This document shows, piece after piece, positions 42,901 to 50,087 of a DNA stretch of 64,000 nt. Position 1 is the stretch's first letter; each line of letters begins with the position of its first letter. The position numbers and the translations under genes are program-made. The stretch is taken from the NCBI GenBank assembly GCA_026014745.1, contig JAOZHS010000002.1, forward strand, positions 62,001-126,000, written 5' to 3'. Under the pieces are notes generated by a model. That model was not told the DNA's origin. It saw only the letters and a list, made by a program, of their open reading frames with translations, and ran no database searches. The DNA comes from Candidatus Bathyarchaeota archaeon. Its GTDB lineage: Archaea > Thermoproteota > Bathyarchaeia > Bathyarchaeales > Bathycorpusculaceae.

Positions 42901-43876
42901 CGGGATAAAGCCGTGCTCCAGCGCCATTGGTCGGTTTTTGTATATCCACATCAGCGAAATGATAACCGCTTCCCTGATTATCGACCGGTACCGGATCTTG
43001 TATCACTCCATCAACCACGTTTATATATGCGTGCGCTCCTGATCCGCCACTAATCGTATCAGTCAAATTTAACTGCGGATGATCCGACGGACTGGTGAAA
43101 CCATGGCCAATCTGTACTGCTCCACCGCCAGTACCCTTCGCGGGATCAGTCATTGAACCGAAAAACCCAAAGCAGCCAACGTCATATCTGAACAAAGACC
43201 TTCGGCTTATATCCAGCATGCCTTTGCCAGTTATATTGCCATTAACTGTCATGTTTCCTTCAACGACTTGGTCACCTCCAATAACTTGGGTTCCTTCAAC
43301 ATCTTGTTGTCGGTCGCTTGAAACCACCAACGAATCAATACAAATAGGGTTGTTTTCTCCATTAATAATACCGACATCAATTATATCGGTGGCAGAAGTC
43401 ATTGTTTCAGTGGTTGATGAATAAATTAAAGTGCCATCCACCCACAAACTAGCCACTCCGTCATTGCCGCTGCCCACTTGTCTTTGAATTTCCACGCGAT
43501 ACCACGTTTCGGCTGAAAGGGAGACTGGATCGGATACCTGATTTCCACTAGGCGTACATAACACCCAGCGGTAATTTGACCCATCGTTATATATTCTTGC
43601 GGCTACACCGTCATTGAAACCTGAAGCAGACAATCTAAGAAAAGTAATGTAATTCCCTGATGTCGGTAAATTTTCCATGTAAAGGTAGCAAAGTGCAAAA
43701 GTGTTACCTAATCTGTTCAGCCCAGTTTTCAAAGTGGAGCCATAAGCATTTGAATTTGCTCTCATGCCGTAAGCGCCTTGTTTTACTGGCGAAGAAACAG
43801 TGGAGACGTTGGCGCCATGACCCGACCAAGCACCGAAATCATTGCTTTCGAAGTCATCACTAAAAAGCACTGTCAT
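39902..43876 (-). CDS. Phage tail fibre-like protein with C-terminal S74 chaperone domain
   Basis: 1,324 residues without a signal peptide. N-terminal jelly-roll/LamG-like domain (about 1-190: LFSDDFESNDFGAW, WYRVEIQRQVGSGNDGVASL). Gly-rich beta-prism-like strands (about 270-460: NQGSGYHFADVDI, DPGSGYSQGDPITISAP, GGKGYTPSDVVTI). Then two tandem copies of about 205-250 residues, each with NGGTVT, GTNYIES, TWMVITT-GQ and QWYRNAAN-WRTPD. The C-terminus has NTSSIRFKDNICNVTDCSWV, WKDQERAKTEGTQLGLIAEE and a final helix KKLRSRVEALENQLKL, matching the Peptidase_S74 intramolecular chaperone, whose Ser-Lys dyad cuts itself off after trimer folding. GGAGGGCAGG precedes ATG 43876. Likely a trimeric receptor-binding fibre; viral or domesticated origin is open. 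Confidence 0.82.
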   Translation of the reverse strand: MTVLFSDDFESNDFGAWSGHGANVSTVSSPVKQGAYGMRANSNAYGSTLKTGLNRLGNTFALCYLYMENLPTSGNYITFLRLSASGFNDGVAARIYNDGSNYRWVLCTPSGNQVSDPVSLSAETWYRVEIQRQVGSGNDGVASLWVDGTLIYSSTTETMTSATDIIDVGIINGENNPICIDSLVVSSDRQQDVEGTQVIGGDQVVEGNMTVNGNITGKGMLDISRRSLFRYDVGCFGFFGSMTDPAKGTGGGAVQIGHGFTSPSDHPQLNLTDTISGGSGAHAYINVVDGVIQDPVPVDNQGSGYHFADVDIQKPTNGAGARLYPVINGPITNILILDPGSGYSQGDPITISAPTQGTNLASAEVSSVDNYGKITGISITQQGDYYDSIFTGAEIRIEDSSGRGAQFQVVVNGKIREIHVVEGFGGKGYTPSDVVTITNNPHSTLYLQQSIWGSASPAHLDLGNLNVHGASGYSGIFLDINENHPVIQWGNTSEVALRLAQAQNSVGEYLPALASQYYNEATEHWVLGDLYTSQLHTDHLISSQGEGIYLFDSLRLYGGAPQAVGQKLYDSTNDSGSAGEVLTIDSSTLLPQWKAPAWNGGTVTGDITVSKSGAALNLDSPSLARLRFVAHPEGTNYIESAINGSTGSSAPLLFTNMYAQQTWMVITTAGQVQIPTLGSNAGLLVGTDCQWYRNAANVWRTPDSVTIDSDLTLGGGLYGYGGALNIATDTNVVHANNVFFNVKSTTGSPVINLAYGDPTPSTRGTFGYDHTNSLTYLTSNVNLKIAVAAGYHIDFNNTPFTNYLSSLGSGTPSSSTFLRGDGTWSVPTWNGGTVTNNITMSKYSPMLLLMNTTATTSQLRFIPFPDGTNYIESGLESTTGSAAPIKFTNIDATSTWMVITTTGQLQLPKTGSDAGILAGTDVQWYRNAANEWRTPDAVTIDGNLKTGGSLSGSSGTLNVSSDTNISHSGAAYLNLNSTNNSAAINVAYGGNTKGAFAYDPASDYTYITAAGGTTNLKLASAGGYIYTDNVFHVKGSGQDFAKWIELDSPTSLTSPPGGWTAGSVRVVCSAAGVLQVQNSAGGLATLDASTVFTDHLNSASGDGIYIIDTLKPYGSSINISGRVDSDSVIHGGGSNGDAFQVGDDIYIVDINNANRLSLQGAGDRSQAGIQFGSGGPYIYKDGSYMRVGSNWVVDGLIVASSWANTTQYGPLYRNSNGQIGYNTSSIRFKDNICNVTDCSWVYNLRPVSFDWKDQERAKTEGTQLGLIAEEVNQQCPQLVFKDKEGTPEGVHYEWLGVPLLVEIKKLRSRVEALENQLKLTQTAA

Positions 43877-44090
43877 CTATACCTGCCCTCCAAAATGGCT
43901 GGTTTTTGGTTTTCAACCTTTAAGAAATTTATAATTTTGAGGTTCACAATCATAGTTTTTCACTGATTACATCAAGGTTGCTTTGTTGATAGGTTGTTTT
44001 GTGCTGTGTGTGGTTCCTTGGGTGGGCTATCCTGAGTCCATCCTGTGGGGTGAAGGGGAAAATTGCTGGTCGGTTGCTTATTTTGGGTTA

Positions 44091-44372
44091 TAATAGTTTA
44101 TCAGTGAATCAAAATTTTTGTTTGTCCTCTGATTGTGGTGTTGGTCTTGTGGAGAAAAAACCAGTCTATACATACGCCCACACTCACACCGCGACGGCTT
44201 CAACATATCCCCATGTTAGGCGTGTGGTAAAATTCGATTATGCCACACCCAAACAGACCCCAAAACACAAAGCAAACCCAAAAAACAACCCAAACCAACA
44301 ACCACCATGTGGCAACCATAAAACCGCCACACCCACACAAAGAGACAAAAAATTGGTTTTGACAAGGAGGGT
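44091..44372 (+). repeat. Dispersed repeat family 2, copy D1, with imperfect terminal inverted repeats
   Basis: Shares about 200 bp with the reverse complement of 54857-55136. Shared blocks include TTGTGGAGAAAAAA, TTCAACATA...ATGTT, GCGTGTGGTA and TATGCCACAC, CAAACAGACCCCAAAACAC. The left end TTTATCAGTGAATCAAAATT and the right end (reverse: CAATTTTTTGTCTCTTTGTG) form loose inverted repeats. Inside are hairpins such as GTGTGG...CCACAC. It fills the 540-bp gap between the tail-fibre-like gene and the ArsR-type gene. Confidence 0.65.
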
Positions 44373-44420
44373 GTAAACAATTTTTAGAGAATCGCAGAAA
44401 AAACCTGTGCCTTCGACGGG

Positions 44421-44684
44421 TTATGGTTTTTCCCATGCTTCAATCAGTTCAGCAATCGCCTTTGCTTTTGGTGAGTCCTGATTTAGCCGATAGAGCCGTA
44501 CGCGTCCGTAGGTGCGTTCTTGGAGGAGTCCTTCGGTTTGGAGGAGTTTTAGGTGGTTGGCGGTTGCGGTGTAGTTCATGTTTATACGCCGCGCAATGTC
44601 AGACACGTTTAGTTGGCCGAGTTGGTTGATGAGTTTGAGGATTTTTAGCCGCGGCTTCGACGCCAAAACATCTTCAAGCTCCAT
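44421..44684 (-). CDS. ArsR-family winged-helix regulator
   Basis: 87 residues, a single wHTH: LASKPRLKILKLINQLGQLN, VSDIARRINMNYTATANHLK (recognition helix), LLQTEGLLQERTYGRVRLYR (wing) and a C-terminal helix AIAELIEAWE (dimerisation). No metal-binding Cys of ArsR itself. It starts 2 bp after the cdc6-like gene, so both are in one operon. Confidence 0.87.
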   Translation of the reverse strand: MELEDVLASKPRLKILKLINQLGQLNVSDIARRINMNYTATANHLKLLQTEGLLQERTYGRVRLYRLNQDSPKAKAIAELIEAWEKP

Positions 44685-44686
44685 AT

Positions 44687-45865
44687 TTATCGCTCCGCTT
44701 GGAGGCTTGCAGCCATCTCCTTCTCCAGTTCGCCTGCGGGAACTGTGGGCAACGACACCCGCGTGGATCTACCCCGCGTTTCAAGCGTCGCCACCTCCGT
44801 CTTGAGAACCCCCAAAGACGCAAGGTACTGGATATATTTCCAGAGTTGGGTGTGGCTATTGGGTTCCACTTCGTATTCTTCGCAGACTACCCCATATGCC
44901 TGTTCAGCTTCCGCGAGTGAGACGTAGGCGGAGTCGTTTTCTTTAAAGTACCGTGCAATAGCCAACAGGAGCAGCTTCTCATGGAAGCCCAGTGAAGCCA
45001 GTTCGCTGCGGCGCATGCTGGGGATGATGTTGGAGACTGCCATGCGGACGCATTCAGCCGCCACATAGGAGGCATCTTGGGCATCGGCGTATTTTCCTGC
45101 GCGCCACAACAACTCAATCCCAAACCGAGCGTTGCCCGTCTCTGAATACGCTAGTTCCGCCACTAAATCCACCACATCCTCAGGCACTGCGCCCCGCTCA
45201 AACGCTAAGCCCACACGCTTCGTGAGGATGTCGATGAGTTCGGGTTTGCCGTAGCGTTCCAGTTGGATGATGCTGCGTTGCAGGGTGCTGCGCGCGCTTT
45301 CATCGAGTGGCGCGATTGCTTTTAGGTCGCGCATTATGAATATGAAGGAGAGGCGTTGGGGGCTGCCTTGGCGCATCTCATGGATACGGGTCAATTTGTA
45401 GACGGCATCAGAGCCTTCCTTTTCTATGAGGCTGTCAAACTCGTCAAGGGACAGGATTAGGTGGGTTTCTTCCTCGTCTAATACCTGCATTAGCGTGGCG
45501 AGGATTTCTTCTGCGCCGTAGCCTCGGGCGGGAAAGTTGGGACGAAACGCCAAGACCGCGCGGTGCAGGATGGGTTGGAGGCTGCCTCGGAATTCGCGGC
45601 AGTTGACATGGACGTAGCGGAATTTGATGCCGCGTTTGTTCGCTTCAGAGGTCAGGTGGGCGCCGAAGTGCTGGGATAGCGCGGTTTTGCCAGTGCCGAC
45701 GTCGCCGGTTATGATGACGCGTTGGGCCATGCGGTCGGCGCAGCGTAGGATGAAGCTAAAGAATTCAAAGAGGAGCCGTTGTTGGGTTTCACGGTGCGGC
45801 AGCTGCGGGGGGATGTAGTTTATGTCTAGTTTGGATTCGTCTTTGAATACGCTGTTTGCCGACAC
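44687..45865 (-). CDS. cdc6: Cdc6/Orc1-family replication initiator-like ATPase
   Basis: 392 residues. AAA+ domain: ITGDVGTGKTALSQHFG (Walker A about 52-60), LILSLDEFDSLIEKEG (Walker B about 136-142), FIFIMRDLKAIAPLDE (sensor 1), and GNARFGIELLWRAG (sensor 2, Arg, about 257-270). The C-terminal winged helix (about 290-385) has LGFHEKLLLLAIARYFKEND and YIQYLASLGVLKTEV. Role: origin recognition and MCM loading, or related ATPase function. It lies in an operon with an ArsR-type gene; the divergent promoter region holds palindromes (45909-45942) but no full ORB box that I can read. Confidence 0.9.
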   Translation of the reverse strand: MSANSVFKDESKLDINYIPPQLPHRETQQRLLFEFFSFILRCADRMAQRVIITGDVGTGKTALSQHFGAHLTSEANKRGIKFRYVHVNCREFRGSLQPILHRAVLAFRPNFPARGYGAEEILATLMQVLDEEETHLILSLDEFDSLIEKEGSDAVYKLTRIHEMRQGSPQRLSFIFIMRDLKAIAPLDESARSTLQRSIIQLERYGKPELIDILTKRVGLAFERGAVPEDVVDLVAELAYSETGNARFGIELLWRAGKYADAQDASYVAAECVRMAVSNIIPSMRRSELASLGFHEKLLLLAIARYFKENDSAYVSLAEAEQAYGVVCEEYEVEPNSHTQLWKYIQYLASLGVLKTEVATLETRGRSTRVSLPTVPAGELEKEMAASLQAER

Positions 45866-45908
45866 TTTTGACGCCTAGGTAGCTATTGTTTTTTGGATAA
45901 TTTATGTT

Positions 45909-45942
45909 TTCCAAACAGAAGTTGGAATCTATAAAGCTTTAT
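45909..45942. promoter_or_regulatory. Palindromes between divergent cdc6 and 45995 genes
   Basis: TTCCAA-N7-TTGGAA (45909-45927) and the perfect palindrome ATAAAGCTTTAT (45931-45942), which offers a TATA-like box in both directions, about 65 bp from each start. It could be a bidirectional promoter with a Cdc6-binding or autoregulatory site (inference). Confidence 0.45.
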
Positions 45943-45994
45943 AACTAGTTCGGCTGATTGAAGGCTAAGCTTCATGAATTGCAAGACTTGAGTC

Positions 45995-47482
45995 GTGAGA
46001 ATAGTGGTATATTCAGAGTGGGTAAAACGCAAACAAACCGAAGTCCTAAGCTGGCAAATAAACAAACCCAACGACGATGACGACGGCGGATTCCAAGCAG
46101 AAAAACCCAACGACATCGGCGGAGTCTGGACCACCGCAGAAGTCCTCTTCACAATACTCAAATACAAAACACTACCCCCCTCAGACAGCCGAATCCAACG
46201 CGCCAAAAACTGGCTAATCCGCCACCGAAACCTCGGCGGCGACTACGGCGACGGCTGGCCCCTCATCAACCGCGGCAACAGCTTCGTAGACACCACTTCC
46301 CGCGCAATCCTTGCCCTCTCATTCTTCCCCGACGACCCCGAAGCCGTAGATGCCATAAAAAAAGCCAAAGACTGGCTAATAGAGAACCAAAATGAAGACG
46401 GCGGCTGGAGCATATGGAAATACGAAGACAGCCTCGTCTCCGCCACCAGTTGGGCGCTTCTTGCGCTTCGCCAAATTGTAGATTTGTTCCCCGAGGACGA
46501 AAACGCAAAGTGCGCTACTCTAAAAGGAGCCACTTGGCTAAAGCTTGCCCAAGCCAAAAATGGCCTATGGGGTTTCACGCCTAATGGGCATTTGCCAGTT
46601 GCGCAAACCAACAACGCCACCACCCGCATGGCTGTTTACACCCTCTTCAGTTTAGGCGAGGATTTAGAGGAGTATCTGCCTGCTCTGAAGTCGTTTTTGG
46701 CGGAATTTGAGGCTGAAGGCAGATGGCGCACCATAAACGAAACGTATACGCTCAAATACTTTGGCGAAGGGCTGGATCAGCGGCTGTCATGGTTTAATGC
46801 GCCGTTTATGGTTATGATGCTTGTCACGTATGCGCGGTGCGTGCCCGGCTGCATTGAGATAAAGCCAATAATTGATGGGGTTGAGTCTCTCAAAAAATTT
46901 GACGCCGCCTATGAGGGCAAAGATGTTACGGACATATCTATAGGCGGCAACTTAGACATTCGTCCTTGGGCGTCTGTGCAGTACCTGCGTGGACTGCTCG
47001 AAGCGGAGTCTTACCTACAGGAACACCTCGACGAGTACGTCGCAGTGATGGGCAAAAAAGTTGAGGTTATCGAGAAAGCAGGCATGCTAAAATCAATGCC
47101 TATCCTTATGCCGCTTAGGCGTACAAGTAGCGTGTATGCGAGCGGTAGGTTTCTTATGATGATGATACCCGCGTTAGGTCTGGGCTTAATCGGTACCGCC
47201 TATTTTGCTGAGTTGTTTGGTTTTGAGGAGGCAGTGATTGTTAGCCTTTTTGCGGTGTATATGGTTACGTTTGGGGCGCTGGTTATTGGTTACCATCAGA
47301 AGGTTGTGTCAAAATCTAAATTCTGCTTTATGTATTTCCCGATTTGGGCGCTTGCTGTAACGGGCACCGTGCTGTTCATCATAGGCGAAGAGATTGAAGC
47401 GCTTGTGGTGTTGTTACTTATAGGGTTCCCAGAGTTACTTTCGCTGGTTATGAATAAAATTGGCAAAGAAGAACACAAATAA
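45995..47482 (+). CDS. Prenyltransferase/squalene-cyclase-like toroid protein with C-terminal membrane helices
   Basis: 495 residues. The N-terminal about 330 residues contain repeated helical units with the QW/PFTB-type pattern: AKNWLIRHRNLGGDYGDGWP, AKDWLIENQNEDGGWSIWKY, ATWLKLAQAKNGLWGFTPNG. These form an (alpha/alpha)6 toroid as in prenyltransferases and terpene cyclases. No DxDD cyclase motif in the expected place and no clear Zn ligand triad are seen, so activity is uncertain. The C-terminal about 110 residues hold four hydrophobic helices (MMMIPALGLGLIGTAYF, VSLFAVYMVTFGALVIGY, FPIWALAVTGTVLFII, ALVVLLLIGFPELL). GTG 45995. Possibly a membrane-linked sensor or lipid-modifying protein. 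Confidence 0.75.
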   Translation: MRIVVYSEWVKRKQTEVLSWQINKPNDDDDGGFQAEKPNDIGGVWTTAEVLFTILKYKTLPPSDSRIQRAKNWLIRHRNLGGDYGDGWPLINRGNSFVDTTSRAILALSFFPDDPEAVDAIKKAKDWLIENQNEDGGWSIWKYEDSLVSATSWALLALRQIVDLFPEDENAKCATLKGATWLKLAQAKNGLWGFTPNGHLPVAQTNNATTRMAVYTLFSLGEDLEEYLPALKSFLAEFEAEGRWRTINETYTLKYFGEGLDQRLSWFNAPFMVMMLVTYARCVPGCIEIKPIIDGVESLKKFDAAYEGKDVTDISIGGNLDIRPWASVQYLRGLLEAESYLQEHLDEYVAVMGKKVEVIEKAGMLKSMPILMPLRRTSSVYASGRFLMMMIPALGLGLIGTAYFAELFGFEEAVIVSLFAVYMVTFGALVIGYHQKVVSKSKFCFMYFPIWALAVTGTVLFIIGEEIEALVVLLLIGFPELLSLVMNKIGKEEHK

Positions 47483-47609
47483 CCAGCCAACTTGCCTTTT
47501 TTCCATGATTTTTCGATGCGTCGATTCTCATTGGATTCAGCACGCCAAATTTGCTTTCTAAACACAAGACTAATTAAGTAATAGTGCAATCCATATTTTC
47601 CGACACTCC

Positions 47610-48176
47610 ATGATACCAAAATATTTCTTTTTCACGAAGGGAGTTGGCAAACATAAAGAGCAACTCCAATCATTTGAGTTAGCCCTCCGTGATGCAGGAA
47701 TCCAAATGTGCAACCTCGTCAGCGTATCTAGCATCGTGCCACCCGGATGTGAACTAGTAACCCGGGAAAAAGGTCTCAAAATGATACACCCTGGCGAAAT
47801 CACCTTTGTCGTCATCGCCCGCAACGCAACCAACGAACCTCATCGCCTCGTCGCATCCAGCATCGGCGTCGCTATACCCAGTGAGAAAAACCAATACGGC
47901 TACCTCTCTGAGCATCACAGCTTTGGACAAACTGACGAAGCCGCAGGCGACTACGCCGAAGACCTTGCAGCCACCATGCTTGCCACCACCATGGGCATAC
48001 AATTTGACCCCGAAACTGCCTGGGATGAACGCAAAAAAATCTTCAAAACCACAGGGCTCATCATAAAAACCGCCAACACTACCCAATCTGCTGCAGGCGA
48101 CAAAAACGGTCTCTGGACCACAACCATCTCAGCCGCAGTACTAGTACCTCCTGAGAACGGCAACGGCAAAGAATAA
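47610..48176 (+). CDS. pdaD: Pyruvoyl-dependent arginine decarboxylase
   Basis: Decarboxylates arginine to agmatine for polyamine (and archaeosine or agmatidine-linked) metabolism; self-cleaving proenzyme, a trimer of alpha-beta pairs. 188 residues. The processing site is within [13 protein letters not shown] (about 31-43): cleavage between the Ser-Ser pair makes the pyruvoyl group on the second Ser. [31 protein letters not shown] and the catalytic Glu in [14 protein letters not shown] (about 113-126) follow. ATG 47610. Confidence 0.94.
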   Translation: MIPKYFFFTKGVGKHKEQLQSFELALRDAGIQMCNLVSVSSIVPPGCELVTREKGLKMIHPGEITFVVIARNATNEPHRLVASSIGVAIPSEKNQYGYLSEHHSFGQTDEAAGDYAEDLAATMLATTMGIQFDPETAWDERKKIFKTTGLIIKTANTTQSAAGDKNGLWTTTISAAVLVPPENGNGKE

Positions 48177-48187
48177 AAAAGAAACAA

Positions 48188-48224
48188 GCAAGTTTCTTTC
48201 GCACTTGCCCGCTTTTTATTGTTT
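48188..48224 (+). terminator. Hairpin terminator of pdaD
   Basis: GCAAGT (48188-48193) pairs with ACTTGC (48203-48208), loop of nine, then CCGCTTTTTATTGTTT. It begins 12 bp after the pdaD stop. Confidence 0.7.
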
Positions 48225-48322
48225 AGATTTTAGCTCTGCATTAACGCCGCATCCGTCTCCAGAATGGCATTTTGCCTTGTAAAAAGCTCATCGTAACCTA
48301 ATACTAAGCGATTTTTTGATAA

Positions 48323-48409
48323 CAAATAGGCATTCTTGTTTTGCTGGGTGTTATTGCTGTTCTGCTGGTTAGGGTAGTCTTCTATCTGCGAAAAAGAAGC
48401 ATAAAATAG
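48323..48409 (+). pseudogene. Remnant of a membrane-anchor tail
   Basis: After a TAA (48320-48322) the frame reads QIGILVLLGVIAVLLVRVVF then YLRKRSIK and stop. This is the exact style of the C-terminal transmembrane helix plus basic tail of the surface proteins in this window. No start codon or ectodomain remains, so it is likely a decayed gene end. Chance is not excluded. Confidence 0.3.
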
Positions 48410-48471
48410 CCACTCTATTGTTGTCCAAAGTTAATGCTTCAGGAATCGCGTTCAATGAATCTGTTTGGCGT

Positions 48472-48651
48472 CTATTTGGATGCTAATATTCAATCAATGC
48501 TGAAACGATAGAGGGGGAGGGGCTAAGCGGGCATATTTGGTGCCTATTAGAGGTTCTATGCAGAAACCTAAGAGGGGTAGGTCCTATTGGCAGAAAACAA
48601 GCCCAAAAGCATGTTGAAAACCAGTAGAAAGCCCCGCCAAAAAAGGGAGGG
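48472..48651 (+). repeat. Dispersed non-coding repeat family 1, copy A
   Basis: CTATTTGGATGCTAATATTC, GCTGAAACGATAGAGGGGGA, GCGGGCATATTTGGTGCC, TATTAGAGGTTCTATGCAG, CTAAGAGGGGTAGGTCC, AAAACCAGTAGAAAGCCCC, then a hairpin CCCCGCC-AAAAAA-GGGAGGGG. Very close to copy C (29608-29771, inverted) and to copy B (23358-23499). It lies between convergent pdaD and nucS. Confidence 0.8.
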
Positions 48652-48680
48652 GTACCATCTGAGATATCTGGTCACTGTCG

Positions 48681-49463
48681 TTATGCATCAAAGAAGTGTT
48701 CCAGCTTGGAGTTTCCTGCTTTCTTGAGCACCTGCGCACAGTCTTTGGGGTCTAGCGCCTTAAACTCAAGCCCCATAGTCGCCAGTAGCACTTGCACGTC
48801 TTTACCTAAACTCGGCGCGACCAGTACAGCTCGGACTTCGCGGTTAATTTTGGCTTTGATGGGTTCGATGTATTTGGCGAGTTGCAGGACGGCTTCTTTG
48901 CTGGCGGTTCGGCGTTTGACTTCGATTATGACGAGGCGACCGTTTTTGTCTTCGCCATAGATGTCTACAAAGCCAGGTTCGACATGTTTTTCCCAGCTAA
49001 TGGGTTTGAAGCCTTCTTCAAAGAGTTCAGGTTTTAGGAGAATTGCGCGGTGCATGTCATCTTCTGTTGCGTGCAAGAGGAATTCTCCTGCGTCATTGAG
49101 AGCCATCGCGGAGACCAAGAAAATCTCGGAGAAGGTTACGCGTACGGTTTCGCGGGGTTTTTGGCGTACGCCATGGATTTCTAAGCCTTCCTCTTTAATT
49201 TGAACATGAAAAGCGCCCCCCGCAGGTTGCCAGTTAACAGGCTCATAACCCACAGGACGATGCACAAGCAGTGAACCGTCGGATTTGATGATGAGGAGAC
49301 GTTCGCCGGGTTGTAGGGTGGAGCTTGCTCTGCCCGAATAGTGCACATGACAGTCGCCTGCTATTACAAGGGTTCTTCTTTGTGCGAAGGCTTTCTCGAT
49401 AAGAACTGCGGCTTCCGCTAGGTTGGGGTGGGTTAAGACTGCGAGTTTGTTGGGTTGCGCCAT
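48681..49463 (-). CDS. nucS: Endonuclease NucS (EndoMS)
   Basis: Mismatch or branched-DNA endonuclease linked to PCNA. 260 residues. N-terminal DNA-binding half with RRTLVIAGDCHVHYSGRASS and GERLLIIKSDGSLLVHRP. C-terminal RecB-like nuclease: EPGFVDIYGEDKNGRLVIIEVKRRTASKEAVLQL (about 160-195; the D, E-x-K catalytic set), then YIEPIKAKINREVRAVLVAP. Ends SKLEHFFDA, a PIP-box-like tail that binds PCNA. ATG 49463 is chosen: TATA-like CCTAAATAGG opposite 49477-49486 gives a leaderless start; the TTG at 49496 would be upstream of the transcript. Confidence 0.93.
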   Translation of the reverse strand: MAQPNKLAVLTHPNLAEAAVLIEKAFAQRRTLVIAGDCHVHYSGRASSTLQPGERLLIIKSDGSLLVHRPVGYEPVNWQPAGGAFHVQIKEEGLEIHGVRQKPRETVRVTFSEIFLVSAMALNDAGEFLLHATEDDMHRAILLKPELFEEGFKPISWEKHVEPGFVDIYGEDKNGRLVIIEVKRRTASKEAVLQLAKYIEPIKAKINREVRAVLVAPSLGKDVQVLLATMGLEFKALDPKDCAQVLKKAGNSKLEHFFDA

Positions 49464-49529
49464 TAAATGTTCAGCCAACCTATTTAGGTAAGGCAAAGGT
49501 ACATAAGAATTCTTGAAGGAACCGCCGCT

Positions 49530-50087
49530 ATGGATTGGAAAAGCAAACGCTCAATCATGCACCGCTATGACGTAACCGCAGACATGTATGATGAACGCTA
49601 CAGTGAAGAACAAAACCGAAAATACAAAAAAGCCCTCGAAACCGTCACGGTCGCTGACAAGGCGGTTTTGGATGTGGGTTGCGGTTCAGGCATGTTTTTT
49701 GACCAAATTGCCTCAGAAGCCAGACTCGTGGTGGGGGTAGATGTCTCTCACGGACTACTTCTGAAAGCAAAACAACAAGCGGCAAAGTATGAAAACGTGG
49801 CTTTATTGCAGGCTGACGCAGACCACTTGCCATTTCGAGACGGCGTATTTGGGGCGGCGTTTGCGTTTACCGTGCTGCAGAATATGCCTAAACCCCAAGA
49901 GACCCTCAAAGAGTTGAAGCGAGTGGTTGGATGCGGCGGTCAAGTGGTGGCGACGGGGCTTAAGAAGGCGCTACCGCTCGAGCGATTTATGGATATTTTA
50001 GAGGACAGCGGATTGGAATGGGCAAGTTTCGTGGATGAAGATTCCATTAACTGTTATGTTGCCACTTCGGCTCCGCTTAACATTTGA
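49530..50087 (+). CDS. Class I SAM-dependent methyltransferase
   Basis: 185 residues. Motif I: VLDVGCGSGMFFDQIA (about 45-60); the acidic end of beta2 is in VVGVDVSHGLL; motif post I/II: LLQADADHLPFRDGVFGAAF (about 90-109); motif III-like VVGCGGQVVATGL. The N-terminal YDVTADMYDERYSEEQNRKY is typical of UbiE/MenG-like enzymes. Substrate unknown. Divergent from nucS (66 bp) and overlapping the convergent regulator by 34 bp. Confidence 0.85.
   Translation: MDWKSKRSIMHRYDVTADMYDERYSEEQNRKYKKALETVTVADKAVLDVGCGSGMFFDQIASEARLVVGVDVSHGLLLKAKQQAAKYENVALLQADADHLPFRDGVFGAAFAFTVLQNMPKPQETLKELKRVVGCGGQVVATGLKKALPLERFMDILEDSGLEWASFVDEDSINCYVATSAPLNI

Noticed and set aside
44160-44376. ORFs on both strands in the gap around 44000-44420
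   Set aside because: They cover repeat copy D1 and have low-complexity Thr/Pro/Asn or Val/Phe/Cys composition; the sequence is better explained as a repeat with hairpins.
45866-45994. Origin recognition boxes (ORB)
   Set aside because: I could not find a full TTCCAGTGGAAAC-type ORB; only a different TTCCAA/TTGGAA palindrome is present, so no origin was annotated.
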